From Flavobacteriaceae bacterium (GTDB taxonomy: Bacteria > Bacteroidota > Bacteroidia > Flavobacteriales > Flavobacteriaceae), in contig CANHWG010000016.1 in assembly GCA_947464335.1 (NCBI GenBank), positions 1 to 46,195 of the forward strand: DNA of 46,195 nucleotides, read 5' to 3'. Both the position numbers and the translations under genes were made by a program. This document shows, one piece after another, positions 24,441 through 31,802 of this stretch (positions within the stretch are counted from its first letter, which is position 1; every line of letters starts with the position of its first letter). A model generated the notes under the pieces. The model worked only from the letters and a program-made list of their open reading frames with translations. It had not been told where the DNA came from and searched no databases.

Positions 24441-24917
24441 ATGAAAAAAGCGTGCGCTTTATTTTTAGTCTTTTTTTGTTTTTCCTGCCAATTCTTGGAG
24501 AAGAAAGTACCTTCCGAACAAGACTTGTTAAACAAGGAAATGAAGGAAATCAATTGGAATGAAGTCGATGAATATCCATCAGTAAACGATTGCGAAAAAC
24601 TCAGTGATGCTATACAGCGAAAACAATGTTTTTTCGACTTCATAACGGCTACCATTCAACAAAAATTAGCAGTTGACACACTTTCAACGCTTTTCCCAAA
24701 ATTAGACACGATTGAAGTTAAAGTAACTGTTTTGCCCAATTCAGAAATGGAATTTGAACCGCAATTTCCAAAAGATTCTGTGGCTTATGATACCATAAAA
24801 ATAGACAGTATTCTTCGTGTTCGTTTAGTAGATTTCCCAAAAGTAAACCCGGCAATAAAACGAGGAATTCCCGTTAAAACTAAGTTTGTATTACCCGTAA
24901 TTATTAAATCGGAGTAA
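24441..24917 (+). CDS. Small lipoprotein with a TonB-C-terminal-like end
   Basis: 158 aa, starting at MKKACALFLVFFCFSC; the lipobox Cys is at about residue 16. The C-terminal third (VDFPKVNPAIKRGIPVKTKFVLPVIIK) resembles the end of the TonB C-terminal domain, whose usual closing strand reads like PAxxxGxPVxxxFxLPI. No membrane-spanning energy-transducer anchor is present. The role is unknown. Immediately after the stop come short repeat S1 and hairpin element D. Confidence 0.75.
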   Translation: MKKACALFLVFFCFSCQFLEKKVPSEQDLLNKEMKEINWNEVDEYPSVNDCEKLSDAIQRKQCFFDFITATIQQKLAVDTLSTLFPKLDTIEVKVTVLPNSEMEFEPQFPKDSVAYDTIKIDSILRVRLVDFPKVNPAIKRGIPVKTKFVLPVIIKSE

Positions 24918-24919
24918 AT

Positions 24920-24940
24920 GTCATCTTGAGCGCAGTCGAT
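24920..24940. repeat. Short dispersed repeat S1
   Basis: TGTCATCTTGAGCGCAGTCG and the following A belong to the same short repeat family as 28105-28130, 29341-29370 and 37642-37672. Confidence 0.65.
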
Positions 24941-24944
24941 GGAA

Positions 24945-25035
24945 GGAGCTGATTCCCGCTTTCCGTTATATTTTTATACCTGTCAGGTTTTTAAAAACCT
25001 GACAGGTATAAAAGATACCACTGCAATCGGGGCTA
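24945..25035 (-). repeat. Hairpin element D with a 42-bp perfect palindrome
   Basis: Arms of 21 bp (24972-24992 and 24993-25013) are exact inverted copies with no loop, centred on TTTTTAAAAA and including CCTGTCAGG/CCTGACAGG. On the minus strand the element starts TAGCCCCGATTGCAGTGGTA, and its first TAG is the stop codon of the glycosyltransferase gene. It probably also acts as a bidirectional terminator. Confidence 0.8.
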
Positions 25036-26166
25036 TTTAGAAAAACTTCTTCCTTTCCAGCGAAAGTTTCCAAACAAAGAATAGATTCCAACCAAACTCG
25101 AAAAGAAAGGATAAACGATGCTGCTCGCTATCGGCACAAATAATTTACCTTTTCGTAAATAAGCATTAGATTTATAAAGTAAGATGTAATCAACGATATA
25201 TTTTACAAAAAATATAACTACTAATATTCTCCAATCCAAGCAACTAGCAACCGCCAACCAACAACCAATTACTAAACCAAGATTCATCATTAACACAACA
25301 ATAGCTAGTAATTTAGCATAACTACTGTTATAACTAGTCGATTTACTTGCCCAACGAACACGCTGCATAAAGAGCTTAAACATATCGTTTTCGGGCTTTG
25401 TTTTAACGATAAAGTCATTATTTTTTAGGTAATGCACTTTGTCTAAATTGGCACTGACTGCCTTTTGCAATAGTAACACATCATCACCGCTGGCTTTATC
25501 ATTAATTCCGCCAAAACCGCCAATTTCGGCAAAGAATTTTTTAGTGTAAGCAAAATTAGCACCATTACACATAAATGGTTTCCCAATGCCAAAACTACCA
25601 ATAGTGGTTCCCTGCAAACTCATTAAATCCAATTGCTGAAAATGATGAAACCAATTGTTCTTGGTTTTATACATCACAGCACCCACAATCATTTCTGGGG
25701 TATTCGTTTGAATATAATTATCTAAAGTGAGCAGCCAATTTTTATTTACAATACAATCAGCATCTGTAGTAACAATCCAATCGTGTTTGGCAATAGGAAT
25801 GGCTCTAGTTAAGGCATCTTTTTTTGGGGAATAAGAAAGATGAAGGTTTTCTAAAAGCGTGGTGTCAAATGATTCATTCGCCATTCGCCATTGGTTATAA
25901 ACCCGAACAGAATGATCTTCAGAAAAATCATCCACCATCACAAATTGTATCAAATGTTTTGGATACTGTAGTTGCGAAAGCGATGCTACTAGTTTGGGTA
26001 AATTCTTTTCTTCATTTCGAAAAGGTACCACGATCGTAAAAGCAGTTTTCGGAGACAAATCAGTTACTGCAAATGAATTCACTTTACTAAATCCAAAAAT
26101 TAATTGGAGAATTAGAAAAACATATACCATCAAAATAACTATTAAAACAATTGAAATTATTCCCAT
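25033..26166 (-). CDS. Membrane-bound family 2 glycosyltransferase
   Basis: 377 aa. An N-terminal membrane helix precedes a GT-A domain starting FTIVVPFRNEEKNLPKLV, with the nucleotide-sugar/metal motif TDADC near residue 135, acceptor-site GDDVLL, and QRVRW near residue 270 as in processive-type GT2 enzymes. Three C-terminal hydrophobic helices follow. The overlap of 10 bp with the upstream membrane protein gene implies a joint role in making a surface lipid or glycan. The donor and acceptor are unknown. Confidence 0.9.
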   Translation of the reverse strand: MGIISIVLIVILMVYVFLILQLIFGFSKVNSFAVTDLSPKTAFTIVVPFRNEEKNLPKLVASLSQLQYPKHLIQFVMVDDFSEDHSVRVYNQWRMANESFDTTLLENLHLSYSPKKDALTRAIPIAKHDWIVTTDADCIVNKNWLLTLDNYIQTNTPEMIVGAVMYKTKNNWFHHFQQLDLMSLQGTTIGSFGIGKPFMCNGANFAYTKKFFAEIGGFGGINDKASGDDVLLLQKAVSANLDKVHYLKNNDFIVKTKPENDMFKLFMQRVRWASKSTSYNSSYAKLLAIVVLMMNLGLVIGCWLAVASCLDWRILVVIFFVKYIVDYILLYKSNAYLRKGKLFVPIASSIVYPFFSSLVGIYSLFGNFRWKGRSFSK

Positions 26167-27080
26167 TTTGGTTTGAATTTAAGTACAAAATAACTCCCGA
26201 TAACAACGGGCAACACCACATTTAAAAACCACATAAGTGTAGCAATAAAAACTACAATCCATTCGTTGATGCCTAATTTCCCGAAGAAAAAAACCGCCAC
26301 ACTACCTTTTACAGCAAAATCTAAAAACTGAAAACTCGGCAATGACGAAGCCAAAAAATAAACCGTTGCTATAGTAGCCATCATGGTTAGATAGGGTAAA
26401 TCTACACCAAAAGCCAGAAATAAAAAATAGTATTGGTGCGAAAAAACCAAATAGCGACAAGTAGCTAAAATGTTGTTCTTCGCATGAATTGTATTTGGAA
26501 TTTCTCCAGTTTTGATTAAAATTTTCTCAATAGAATATTCCTTTATTTTTAATTTTTTTGTAAAAAAGGAAAGAGTAAACAGAACAAGAATTATACAACT
26601 CAAAATAGTTACTTCTTTAGTATATCCTAAAAATAAAAGTCCAATAATTCCAAAAAAAATCGTCAAAATCATTTGAACTCCATTACAAATCAGATTCAGA
26701 AAAATAATTTTTTTGGTTTTCTTTTTATCAAAATACAACGCTTTTCCAGCATATTCTCCCAAACCATTCGGCGTGAAAATACCCGCGGTTAATGCTCCGA
26801 GAACCTGTTTGGTTGATTCGCCAAGCGAAATAGGTTTTAAAATAGAAACCAGATTCTGCCATTTCAGAATTTCAAGGTATCGGTTGGCAAAGCTGAAAGA
26901 AAGTAAAAACACAATTCCCCAAAAACTTGCTTTTTCTTTTACCAAACTTATGAATTTCTCCCAGTCGAGTTGCTCATTATGGGCTAATTGATCGTAGATG
27001 AAATAAAAAGCAGCAGTTACAATCAAAAGTTTGATTAGAAAAACGATGAATTGCTTAGCTTTGTGTGGAATTGTAATCAT
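26157..27080 (-). CDS. LPG-synthase-TM-like (UPF0104) membrane protein
   Basis: 307 aa with about eight hydrophobic helices and the family motif region GALTAGIFTPNGLGEYAGKALYF near residue 95-117. The family includes flippase-like and lysylphosphatidylglycerol synthase membrane domains; here the soluble synthase domain is missing. It overlaps the glycosyltransferase gene by 10 bp, which suggests lipid or glycolipid transfer. The start ATG is 27078-27080, with the promoter box ending only 5 nt upstream. Confidence 0.88.
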   Translation of the reverse strand: MITIPHKAKQFIVFLIKLLIVTAAFYFIYDQLAHNEQLDWEKFISLVKEKASFWGIVFLLSFSFANRYLEILKWQNLVSILKPISLGESTKQVLGALTAGIFTPNGLGEYAGKALYFDKKKTKKIIFLNLICNGVQMILTIFFGIIGLLFLGYTKEVTILSCIILVLFTLSFFTKKLKIKEYSIEKILIKTGEIPNTIHAKNNILATCRYLVFSHQYYFLFLAFGVDLPYLTMMATIATVYFLASSLPSFQFLDFAVKGSVAVFFFGKLGINEWIVVFIATLMWFLNVVLPVVIGSYFVLKFKPKWE

Positions 27081-27085
27081 TGTTG

Positions 27086-27093
27086 CAAAAGTA
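27086..27093 (-). promoter_or_regulatory. Promoter -7 box for the 27080-25033 operon
   Basis: TACTTTTG on minus, ending 5 nt before the ATG, which implies a leaderless or nearly leaderless mRNA. Confidence 0.6.
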
Positions 27094-27101
27094 GGTAAAT
27101 C

Positions 27102-27133
27102 GATTTGAAGATATGAAGATTTGAAAATGAATT
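27102..27133. repeat. Period-8 spacer array
   Basis: GATTTGAA, GATATGAA, GATTTGAA, AATGAATT in tandem, directly before the period-7 array H3. Confidence 0.55.
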
Positions 27134-27134
27134 A

Positions 27135-27176
27135 AACCGACTACCAGCAACCGACAACCATCAACCATCAACCAAA
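27135..27176. repeat. Heptad spacer array H3
   Basis: Six in-phase heptamers AACCGAC, TACCAGC, AACCGAC, AACCATC, AACCATC, AACCAAA. The last base directly abuts the ruvC ATG. Confidence 0.85.
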
Positions 27177-27731
27177 ATGTCCAACGAACGCATCATCTTA
27201 GGAATTGACCCCGGAACAACCATTATGGGTTTTGGATTAATCAAAGTAGTCAACAAAAAAATGGAGTTCATTCAATTGAACGAACTGATTTTGAGTAAAT
27301 ATGATGATCATTACACTAAACTGAAAGTTATTTTTGAACGTACCATAGAGCTCATTGAAACCCATCATCCGGATGAAATTGCTATCGAAGCACCTTTTTT
27401 CGGAAAGAATGTACAATCGATGCTAAAGCTTGGAAGAGCACAAGGTGTGGCAATGGCAGCGGGTTTATCCCGCCAAATCCCGATTACCGAATACGAACCC
27501 AAAAAAATAAAAATGGCAATTACGGGCAACGGAAATGCCAGTAAAGAACAAGTGGCCAAGATGTTGCAACAGCTTTTAGGGTTAAAAGAATTACCAAAAA
27601 ATTTGGATTCTACCGATGGATTGGCAGCCGCCGTTTGTCATTTTTTCAACTCAGGAAAAGTGACAGGAAGTAAAAGTTATACGGGTTGGGATGCTTTTGT
27701 AAAACAGAATGAGGAACGAATTAAAAAATAG
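27177..27731 (+). CDS. ruvC: Holliday junction resolvase RuvC
   Basis: 184 aa endonuclease that cuts Holliday junctions with RuvAB. The first catalytic Asp is Asp11 in LGIDPGTTIMGFG. The acidic IEAPFFGKN motif is near residue 70, followed by VKMAITG-like KIKMAITGNG, and the last Asp pair is in NLDSTDGLAAAVCH. The length is slightly above the usual 170. The ATG follows a period-7 array without gap, and another array fills the space to hemW. Confidence 0.96.
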   Translation: MSNERIILGIDPGTTIMGFGLIKVVNKKMEFIQLNELILSKYDDHYTKLKVIFERTIELIETHHPDEIAIEAPFFGKNVQSMLKLGRAQGVAMAAGLSRQIPITEYEPKKIKMAITGNGNASKEQVAKMLQQLLGLKELPKNLDSTDGLAAAVCHFFNSGKVTGSKSYTGWDAFVKQNEERIKK

Positions 27732-27794
27732 TGTTCAGTATTCAGTGTTCAGTAAGCAGTTCTGACCACTAAAAACTGACCACTGACCACTAAA
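27732..27794. repeat. Heptad spacer array H4
   Basis: Nine in-phase heptamers from the base after the ruvC stop: TGTTCAG, TATTCAG, TGTTCAG, TAAGCAG, TTCTGAC, CACTAAA, AACTGAC, CACTGAC, CACTAAA. Three bases then separate it from the hemW ATG. Confidence 0.85.
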
Positions 27795-27797
27795 AAC

Positions 27798-28961
27798 ATG
27801 TCAGGCATCTATATCCATATTCCTTTTTGCAAACAAGCGTGTCATTACTGCGACTTCCATTTTTCGACTTCATTAAAGAAAAAAGAGGAAATGGTTTTGG
27901 CTTTGGCTAAAGAAATCGGGTTGCGCAAAAATGAGTTTAAAGATGAAGTGATTGAAACGATTTACTTTGGTGGCGGAACACCGTCGATATTGACGATTGA
28001 CGATTTAAGATTTTTGATTGATGAAGTATTTCGTAATTATAACGTAATTGAAAATCCTGAAATTACTGTCGAAGCCAATCCAGATGATTTAATCTCCAAT
28101 GTATTGTCATTCCGCGCGCAGTCGAGAGATTTTTATGAAGAATATCGTTCTTTAGGAATTAATCGTCTTTCTATCGGCATTCAATCTTTTTTTGAAGATG
28201 ATTTAAAGTTAATGAACCGCGCTCACAATTCGGATGAAGCCAAAAAATGCTTGGAAATGGCTTCGAAATATTTTGATAATATTTCCATCGATTTGATTTA
28301 TGGAGTCCCAAATATGTCAAAAGAAAAATGGTTGCAAAATATAGATACCGCTTTGTCCTTTAATGTGCCGCATATTTCTAGCTATGCTTTGACGGTCGAA
28401 CCCAAAACGGCTTTGCATACCTTTATCCAAAAAGGAATTATTCCGCAACCTGATGATGAAGTAGCCCAAGATCACTTTCATTTATTGGTTGACAAATTAG
28501 AAGAAAACGGATTCATACATTATGAATTATCTAATTTTGGAAAGGAACATTATTTTTCCAAAAACAATTCGAGTTATTGGTTAGGAAAAAAATATATTGG
28601 CATTGGACCATCGGCGCATAGTTATGATGGAATTTCAAGAAGTTGGAATGTCTCAAATAATTCACTTTATCTAAAATCAATTGCCGAAAATCAATTACCA
28701 TCTGAGACAGAAACCTTGACCAAAACCGATCATTATAATGAATATGTCATGACGGGTTTACGAACTATTTGGGGCATTTCTTTAGACAGAATTGAAAAAG
28801 AGTTTGGCAAAACCTATTTCGATTATTTAAACCAACAAGCTGCTAAATATATCGAAGATCATTTGCTTTTTGTAGACGATAACATTTTGAGAACTACCAA
28901 AAGTGGTAAGTTTTTGAGTGACGGAATTGCTTCCGACTTATTTTTGCTAAATTTGGATTAA
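27798..28961 (+). CDS. hemW: Radical SAM haem chaperone HemW
   Basis: 387 aa radical SAM protein that binds haem and is thought to deliver it to respiratory enzymes; it was long misannotated as oxygen-independent coproporphyrinogen oxidase. The cluster motif CxxxCxxC is at Cys11, Cys15, Cys18, followed by YFGGGTPS and SIGIQSF. Its N-terminus (GIYIHIPFCKQACHYCDF) fits HemW rather than HemN. Around residues 103-111 (LSFRAQSRDF) the protein carries an in-frame insertion encoded by a dispersed repeat, between NPDDL and the SLGINRLSIG segment. Confidence 0.94.
   Translation: MSGIYIHIPFCKQACHYCDFHFSTSLKKKEEMVLALAKEIGLRKNEFKDEVIETIYFGGGTPSILTIDDLRFLIDEVFRNYNVIENPEITVEANPDDLISNVLSFRAQSRDFYEEYRSLGINRLSIGIQSFFEDDLKLMNRAHNSDEAKKCLEMASKYFDNISIDLIYGVPNMSKEKWLQNIDTALSFNVPHISSYALTVEPKTALHTFIQKGIIPQPDDEVAQDHFHLLVDKLEENGFIHYELSNFGKEHYFSKNNSSYWLGKKYIGIGPSAHSYDGISRSWNVSNNSLYLKSIAENQLPSETETLTKTDHYNEYVMTGLRTIWGISLDRIEKEFGKTYFDYLNQQAAKYIEDHLLFVDDNILRTTKSGKFLSDGIASDLFLLNLD
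28105..28130. repeat. Short dispersed repeat S2 inside hemW
   Basis: TGTCATTCCGCGCGCAGTCG followed by AGAGAT, matching S1 and S3. Read in the frame TCA-TTC-CGC it gives SFRAQSRD in HemW. Confidence 0.8.
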
Positions 28962-28972
28962 AATCATTTCAC

Positions 28973-29764
28973 TTGAAAACTATTATCAATTCTACATTCG
29001 AAATCGACTTATCAAAACCTCTTGATATTTCTATTTCATTAACCAATACTGATGCCAATCCGATTGCGTGGTATCTAGAAAAACCAATAATTGAACCCGT
29101 TCGTTTTGGTGATTGGATTGGAAAAGTTTCTGAAGGAAGTTCGACTAATTTTAACAACATCTTCTTCAATCCACACGGACACGGAACGCACACGGAATGT
29201 CTTGGACACATTACAAGAGAATTTTATTCTATTAATCAATGTTTGAAGCAGTTTTTCTTCACTGCCAAATTGATTTCGGTTACACCATCAACTATTGATG
29301 ACGATTTGGTGATTACAAAAGAGCAAATTCAACATCATTTTGTCACTTCGAGCGCAGTCGAGAAATCACATAATAAAAGTTTCAATCCTGAAGCAATTGT
29401 CATCAGAACATTACCCAATTTAGAATTCAAAAAGCAAAAAAATTACTCCAAAACGAATCCGCCCTATCTTTCAAAAGAAGCTTCGACTTTTATTCGAGAA
29501 ATTGGTATCAAACATTTGTTAATCGATTTACCAAGTGTGGATAGGGAAGAAGACGAAGGAAAATTATTGGCGCACAAAGCTTTTTGGAATGTTACAGATG
29601 TCAATAATCTAAATTCTGATGCACGATTGGATTGTACCATTACCGAAATGATTTTTGTTGACGAAGCAATACAAGATGGAAGTTATATTTTGAATTTGCA
29701 AATCGCTTCGTTTGAAAATGATGCATCACCTAGTAAACCCATATTATTTAAGATTGAAGAATGA
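28973..29764 (+). CDS. Cyclase family protein (kynurenine formamidase-like)
   Basis: 263 aa. The metal-binding motif HGHGTHTECLGHI near residue 65 corresponds to the HxGTHxDxPxH signature of cyclase/formamidase enzymes, with Asp replaced by Glu. The second half contains HLLIDLPSVDREEDEG and a C-terminal Glu segment (TITEMIFVDEA). The start is TTG at 28973, 11 nt after hemW; no ATG is available upstream in frame and the N-terminus fits. Residues ~123-133 (VTSSAVEKSH) are encoded by repeat S3. The substrate is uncertain. Confidence 0.85.
   Translation: MKTIINSTFEIDLSKPLDISISLTNTDANPIAWYLEKPIIEPVRFGDWIGKVSEGSSTNFNNIFFNPHGHGTHTECLGHITREFYSINQCLKQFFFTAKLISVTPSTIDDDLVITKEQIQHHFVTSSAVEKSHNKSFNPEAIVIRTLPNLEFKKQKNYSKTNPPYLSKEASTFIREIGIKHLLIDLPSVDREEDEGKLLAHKAFWNVTDVNNLNSDARLDCTITEMIFVDEAIQDGSYILNLQIASFENDASPSKPILFKIEE
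29341..29370. repeat. Short dispersed repeat S3 inside the cyclase gene
   Basis: TGTCACTTCGAGCGCAGTCG followed by AGAAATCACA. It is read in a different frame (GTC-ACT-TCG) from the hemW copy. Confidence 0.8.
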
Positions 29765-29827
29765 AGATTTTTGAATTCAGAATGAAAATCTACAATCAGA
29801 AATCGTTAATCAACAATCGTTAATCAA
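29765..29827. repeat. Heptad spacer array H5
   Basis: Nine heptamers fill the gap from the cyclase stop to the next ATG. The last six share AATC in register: AAATCTA, CAATCAG, AAATCGT, TAATCAA, CAATCGT, TAATCAA. No base separates the array from the ATG. Confidence 0.85.
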
Positions 29828-30235
29828 ATGATAACCGTTTCCACAGATAAAAGCAAACTCGATGTGCCGTTTATTCAAAACTTTTTGAAAGATATTTATT
29901 GGGCTACTGCGAGAACGATGGATGAAGTACAAACTACCATTGATGCTTCTTTTTGTTTCGGAATTTATTTAGATGATGAACAAGTTGGTTTTGCTCGTGT
30001 GATTACCGATTATGTTGTTTTTGCTTATTTGATGGATGTTTTTATTGATGAAAATCATAGAGGTAAAGGTTATTCTTCCCTTTTAATTAATGCGATGATT
30101 ACAGCACCGCAATTGCAACAAGTTAAAATTTGGCGTCTGGCAACTTCTGATGCCCATTTTTTATACGAGAAATTCGGATTTACCTCTTTGGCTCATCCAG
30201 AGAAAATGATGGAGAAAGTAATTAAAACTTTATAA
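29828..30235 (+). CDS. GNAT family N-acetyltransferase
   Basis: 135 aa with the GNAT acetyl-CoA loop in DENHRGKGYSSLLINAM (motif A RGKGYS, residues ~78-83) and the closing strand FLYEKFGFTSL. Small stand-alone acetyltransferase of unknown acceptor. It sits in a co-directional run ruvC-hemW-cyclase-GNAT-MmcQ in which three of the four gaps are heptad arrays. Confidence 0.92.
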   Translation: MITVSTDKSKLDVPFIQNFLKDIYWATARTMDEVQTTIDASFCFGIYLDDEQVGFARVITDYVVFAYLMDVFIDENHRGKGYSSLLINAMITAPQLQQVKIWRLATSDAHFLYEKFGFTSLAHPEKMMEKVIKTL

Positions 30236-30241
30236 CTTATA

Positions 30242-30255
30242 AATCGTTAATCGTC
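30242..30255. repeat. Heptad spacer array H6
   Basis: AATCGTT, AATCGTC directly before the ATG of the MmcQ/YjbR gene. The AATCGT word is the same as in H5, 400 bp upstream. Confidence 0.6.
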
Positions 30256-30618
30256 ATGAACATTCAACAACTTTATGAATTTTGTTTGTCAAAAAAAGGA
30301 GTAACAGAACATTTCCCGTTTGACGAAGACACCTTAGTTTTTAAAGTAGGCGGAAAAATGTTTTGTCTCACTTCTTTAAAAGAATGGGAAAAAGGAACAC
30401 CGTCTTTAAATTTAAAATGCGATCCAGAACGTGTCGAGGAACTTCGAACCGAGTTTGAGGCTATAAAGCCAGGATATCATATGAGTAAAATTCATTGGAA
30501 TACAGTCGATTTTAAAAGTGATGTTTCCGATAAAATGATGTGTGAACTCATTAATCATTCCTATGAATTAGTTTTTAGTAGTTTAACTAAAAAAGTACAA
30601 TCTCAAATTAATATTTAA
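30256..30618 (+). CDS. MmcQ/YjbR family protein
   Basis: 120 aa with the family pattern: EHFPFDEDTLVFKVGGKMFCL at the N-terminal half, LNLKCDPERVEELR, then PGYHMSKIHWNTV. The fold resembles the CyaY-like double-wing DNA-binding fold, and the family is annotated as DNA-binding, but no target is known. It is the last gene of the co-directional ruvC run. Confidence 0.9.
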   Translation: MNIQQLYEFCLSKKGVTEHFPFDEDTLVFKVGGKMFCLTSLKEWEKGTPSLNLKCDPERVEELRTEFEAIKPGYHMSKIHWNTVDFKSDVSDKMMCELINHSYELVFSSLTKKVQSQINI

Positions 30619-30683
30619 CAGAGCTATAATGCCATATTTATTTGTAATTTAAAACAACTATTTCATTTAAATCACAAATTTCA

Positions 30684-30719
30684 ATAGACGAATTGTAATA
30701 ATACAACTACTTTGTCTAT
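30684..30719. promoter_or_regulatory. Nested dyad upstream of the H-NOX operon (candidate operator)
   Basis: Inner dyad TTGTA-ATAA-TACAA (30693-30706) lies within an outer dyad ATAGAC...GTCTAT (30684-30689 and 30714-30719). The inner site has the 5-4-5 geometry of FNR/CRP-family operators. A further GTCTA occurs near 30751. The nearest promoter-like box is AATATTTG at 30813-30820, one mismatch from consensus. Confidence 0.4.
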
Positions 30720-30843
30720 AGTTTTTTAAATTTTCATCGAACCATCCGTCTACAGAAAATCATATTTTAACGATTTTTAATCTAATTTTTATTTTTTTTG
30801 ATATTATTATTCAATATTTGAAAAATAATTCAAATCATTCGTG

Positions 30844-31251
30844 ATGAAAAAAAAAATGGACATTCTTTTTATTGAAGACGATCTAATAGAAGGGATGAAA
30901 TTCAATAGAGTGATAGATGGATTAGAATACAACTATAAAGTTATTGAAGCAACTAATGGAGAAGAGGCATTACAAGTTTTAAGACAAAACGAAACATTAC
31001 CTAACATCATCCTTTTAGATTTAAATATGCCAAAGCTTAATGGGATTGATTTTTTAAGAATTTTGAAAGAGGATGATGTTTTAAGACAAATTCCAACGAT
31101 TGTTTTTACAACTTCAAATAATCGAAAAGATATATTGGAGTGTTATAAAATTGGTATTGCAGGTTATATTATTAAACCTCTGAAATATGAAGATTATAAG
31201 GAAATTGTAAAAAGAACACTTGACTATTGGTCTGTTAACGAATTGGTATAA
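30844..31251 (+). CDS. Single-domain response regulator (receiver only)
   Basis: 135 aa receiver domain with Glu11, Asp12, Asp13 acidic pocket, phospho-acceptor Asp59 in ILLDLNMP, Thr in IVFTTSN and Lys in YIIKPL. There is no output domain, so it is suited to act as an intermediate phosphate carrier. The start is taken as ATG 30844; a GTG directly precedes it and another ATG follows at 30856. It is the first gene of the H-NOX operon and ends 3 nt before the H-NOX gene. Confidence 0.93.
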   Translation: MKKKMDILFIEDDLIEGMKFNRVIDGLEYNYKVIEATNGEEALQVLRQNETLPNIILLDLNMPKLNGIDFLRILKEDDVLRQIPTIVFTTSNNRKDILECYKIGIAGYIIKPLKYEDYKEIVKRTLDYWSVNELV

Positions 31252-31254
31252 ATT

Positions 31255-31800
31255 ATGTACGGAATTATAAATAAAGCAATACAAGAACTTGTTATAGCCA
31301 ATTTTGGAAAAGAAAAATGGGAAACCATTATAGATAAAAGTGGAATTGATGTAGATTTTTTCATAAGTAACGAACCCTACGACGATGATATTACTTTTAA
31401 GTTGGCAATTGCCGTATCAGAAGAGATGAATATGTCTATTGAAGAAGTGTTGATAGTTTTTGGTGAATGGTGGATTATGAAAACGACACAAGATAAATAT
31501 AGAGGATTGATGGAGTCTGGTGGATCAACTTTAAAAGAGTTTATTTTGAATTTGCCAAATTTTCACAATAGAATAATGTTGATGTATCCAAAACTTTCTC
31601 CTCCCGAATTTAAAATAACGGATATAAACGAAGAAAGTCTAAATCTCCATTATTTGTCAAATAGAGATGGATTTCAGGAATTTGTGAGAGGATTGCTGCA
31701 AGGATTATCAAAAATGTTCAAGACAAATATTGATATTATATTAATACAGTCAAGAAACGATGGTTATTCTCATGAAATTTTTAAAATTATTTGGTTATAA
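31255..31800 (+). CDS. H-NOX haem-nitric oxide sensor protein
   Basis: 181 aa H-NOX (HNOB) domain, the haem gas sensor shared with animal soluble guanylate cyclase. It starts with the typical MYGIINKAIQELV. The proximal haem ligand is His104 (NFHNR), the haem-bending Pro lies in LSPPEF (115-117), and the haem propionate motif YxSxR is Tyr133, Ser135, Arg137. No Tyr stands at the distal-pocket position used by oxygen-binding members (residues 140-142 are Phe, Gln, Glu), so NO sensing is more likely than oxygen binding; that is inference. The stop is 2 nt before the kinase ATG. Confidence 0.93.
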   Translation: MYGIINKAIQELVIANFGKEKWETIIDKSGIDVDFFISNEPYDDDITFKLAIAVSEEMNMSIEEVLIVFGEWWIMKTTQDKYRGLMESGGSTLKEFILNLPNFHNRIMLMYPKLSPPEFKITDINEESLNLHYLSNRDGFQEFVRGLLQGLSKMFKTNIDIILIQSRNDGYSHEIFKIIWL

Positions 31801-31802
31801 CA

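Noticed and set aside
30844..31251. Reading the first gene of the H-NOX operon as an unrelated stand-alone CheY
   Set aside because: It is 3 nt from the H-NOX gene and separated from the upstream genes by 225 bp, so it belongs to the signalling operon.
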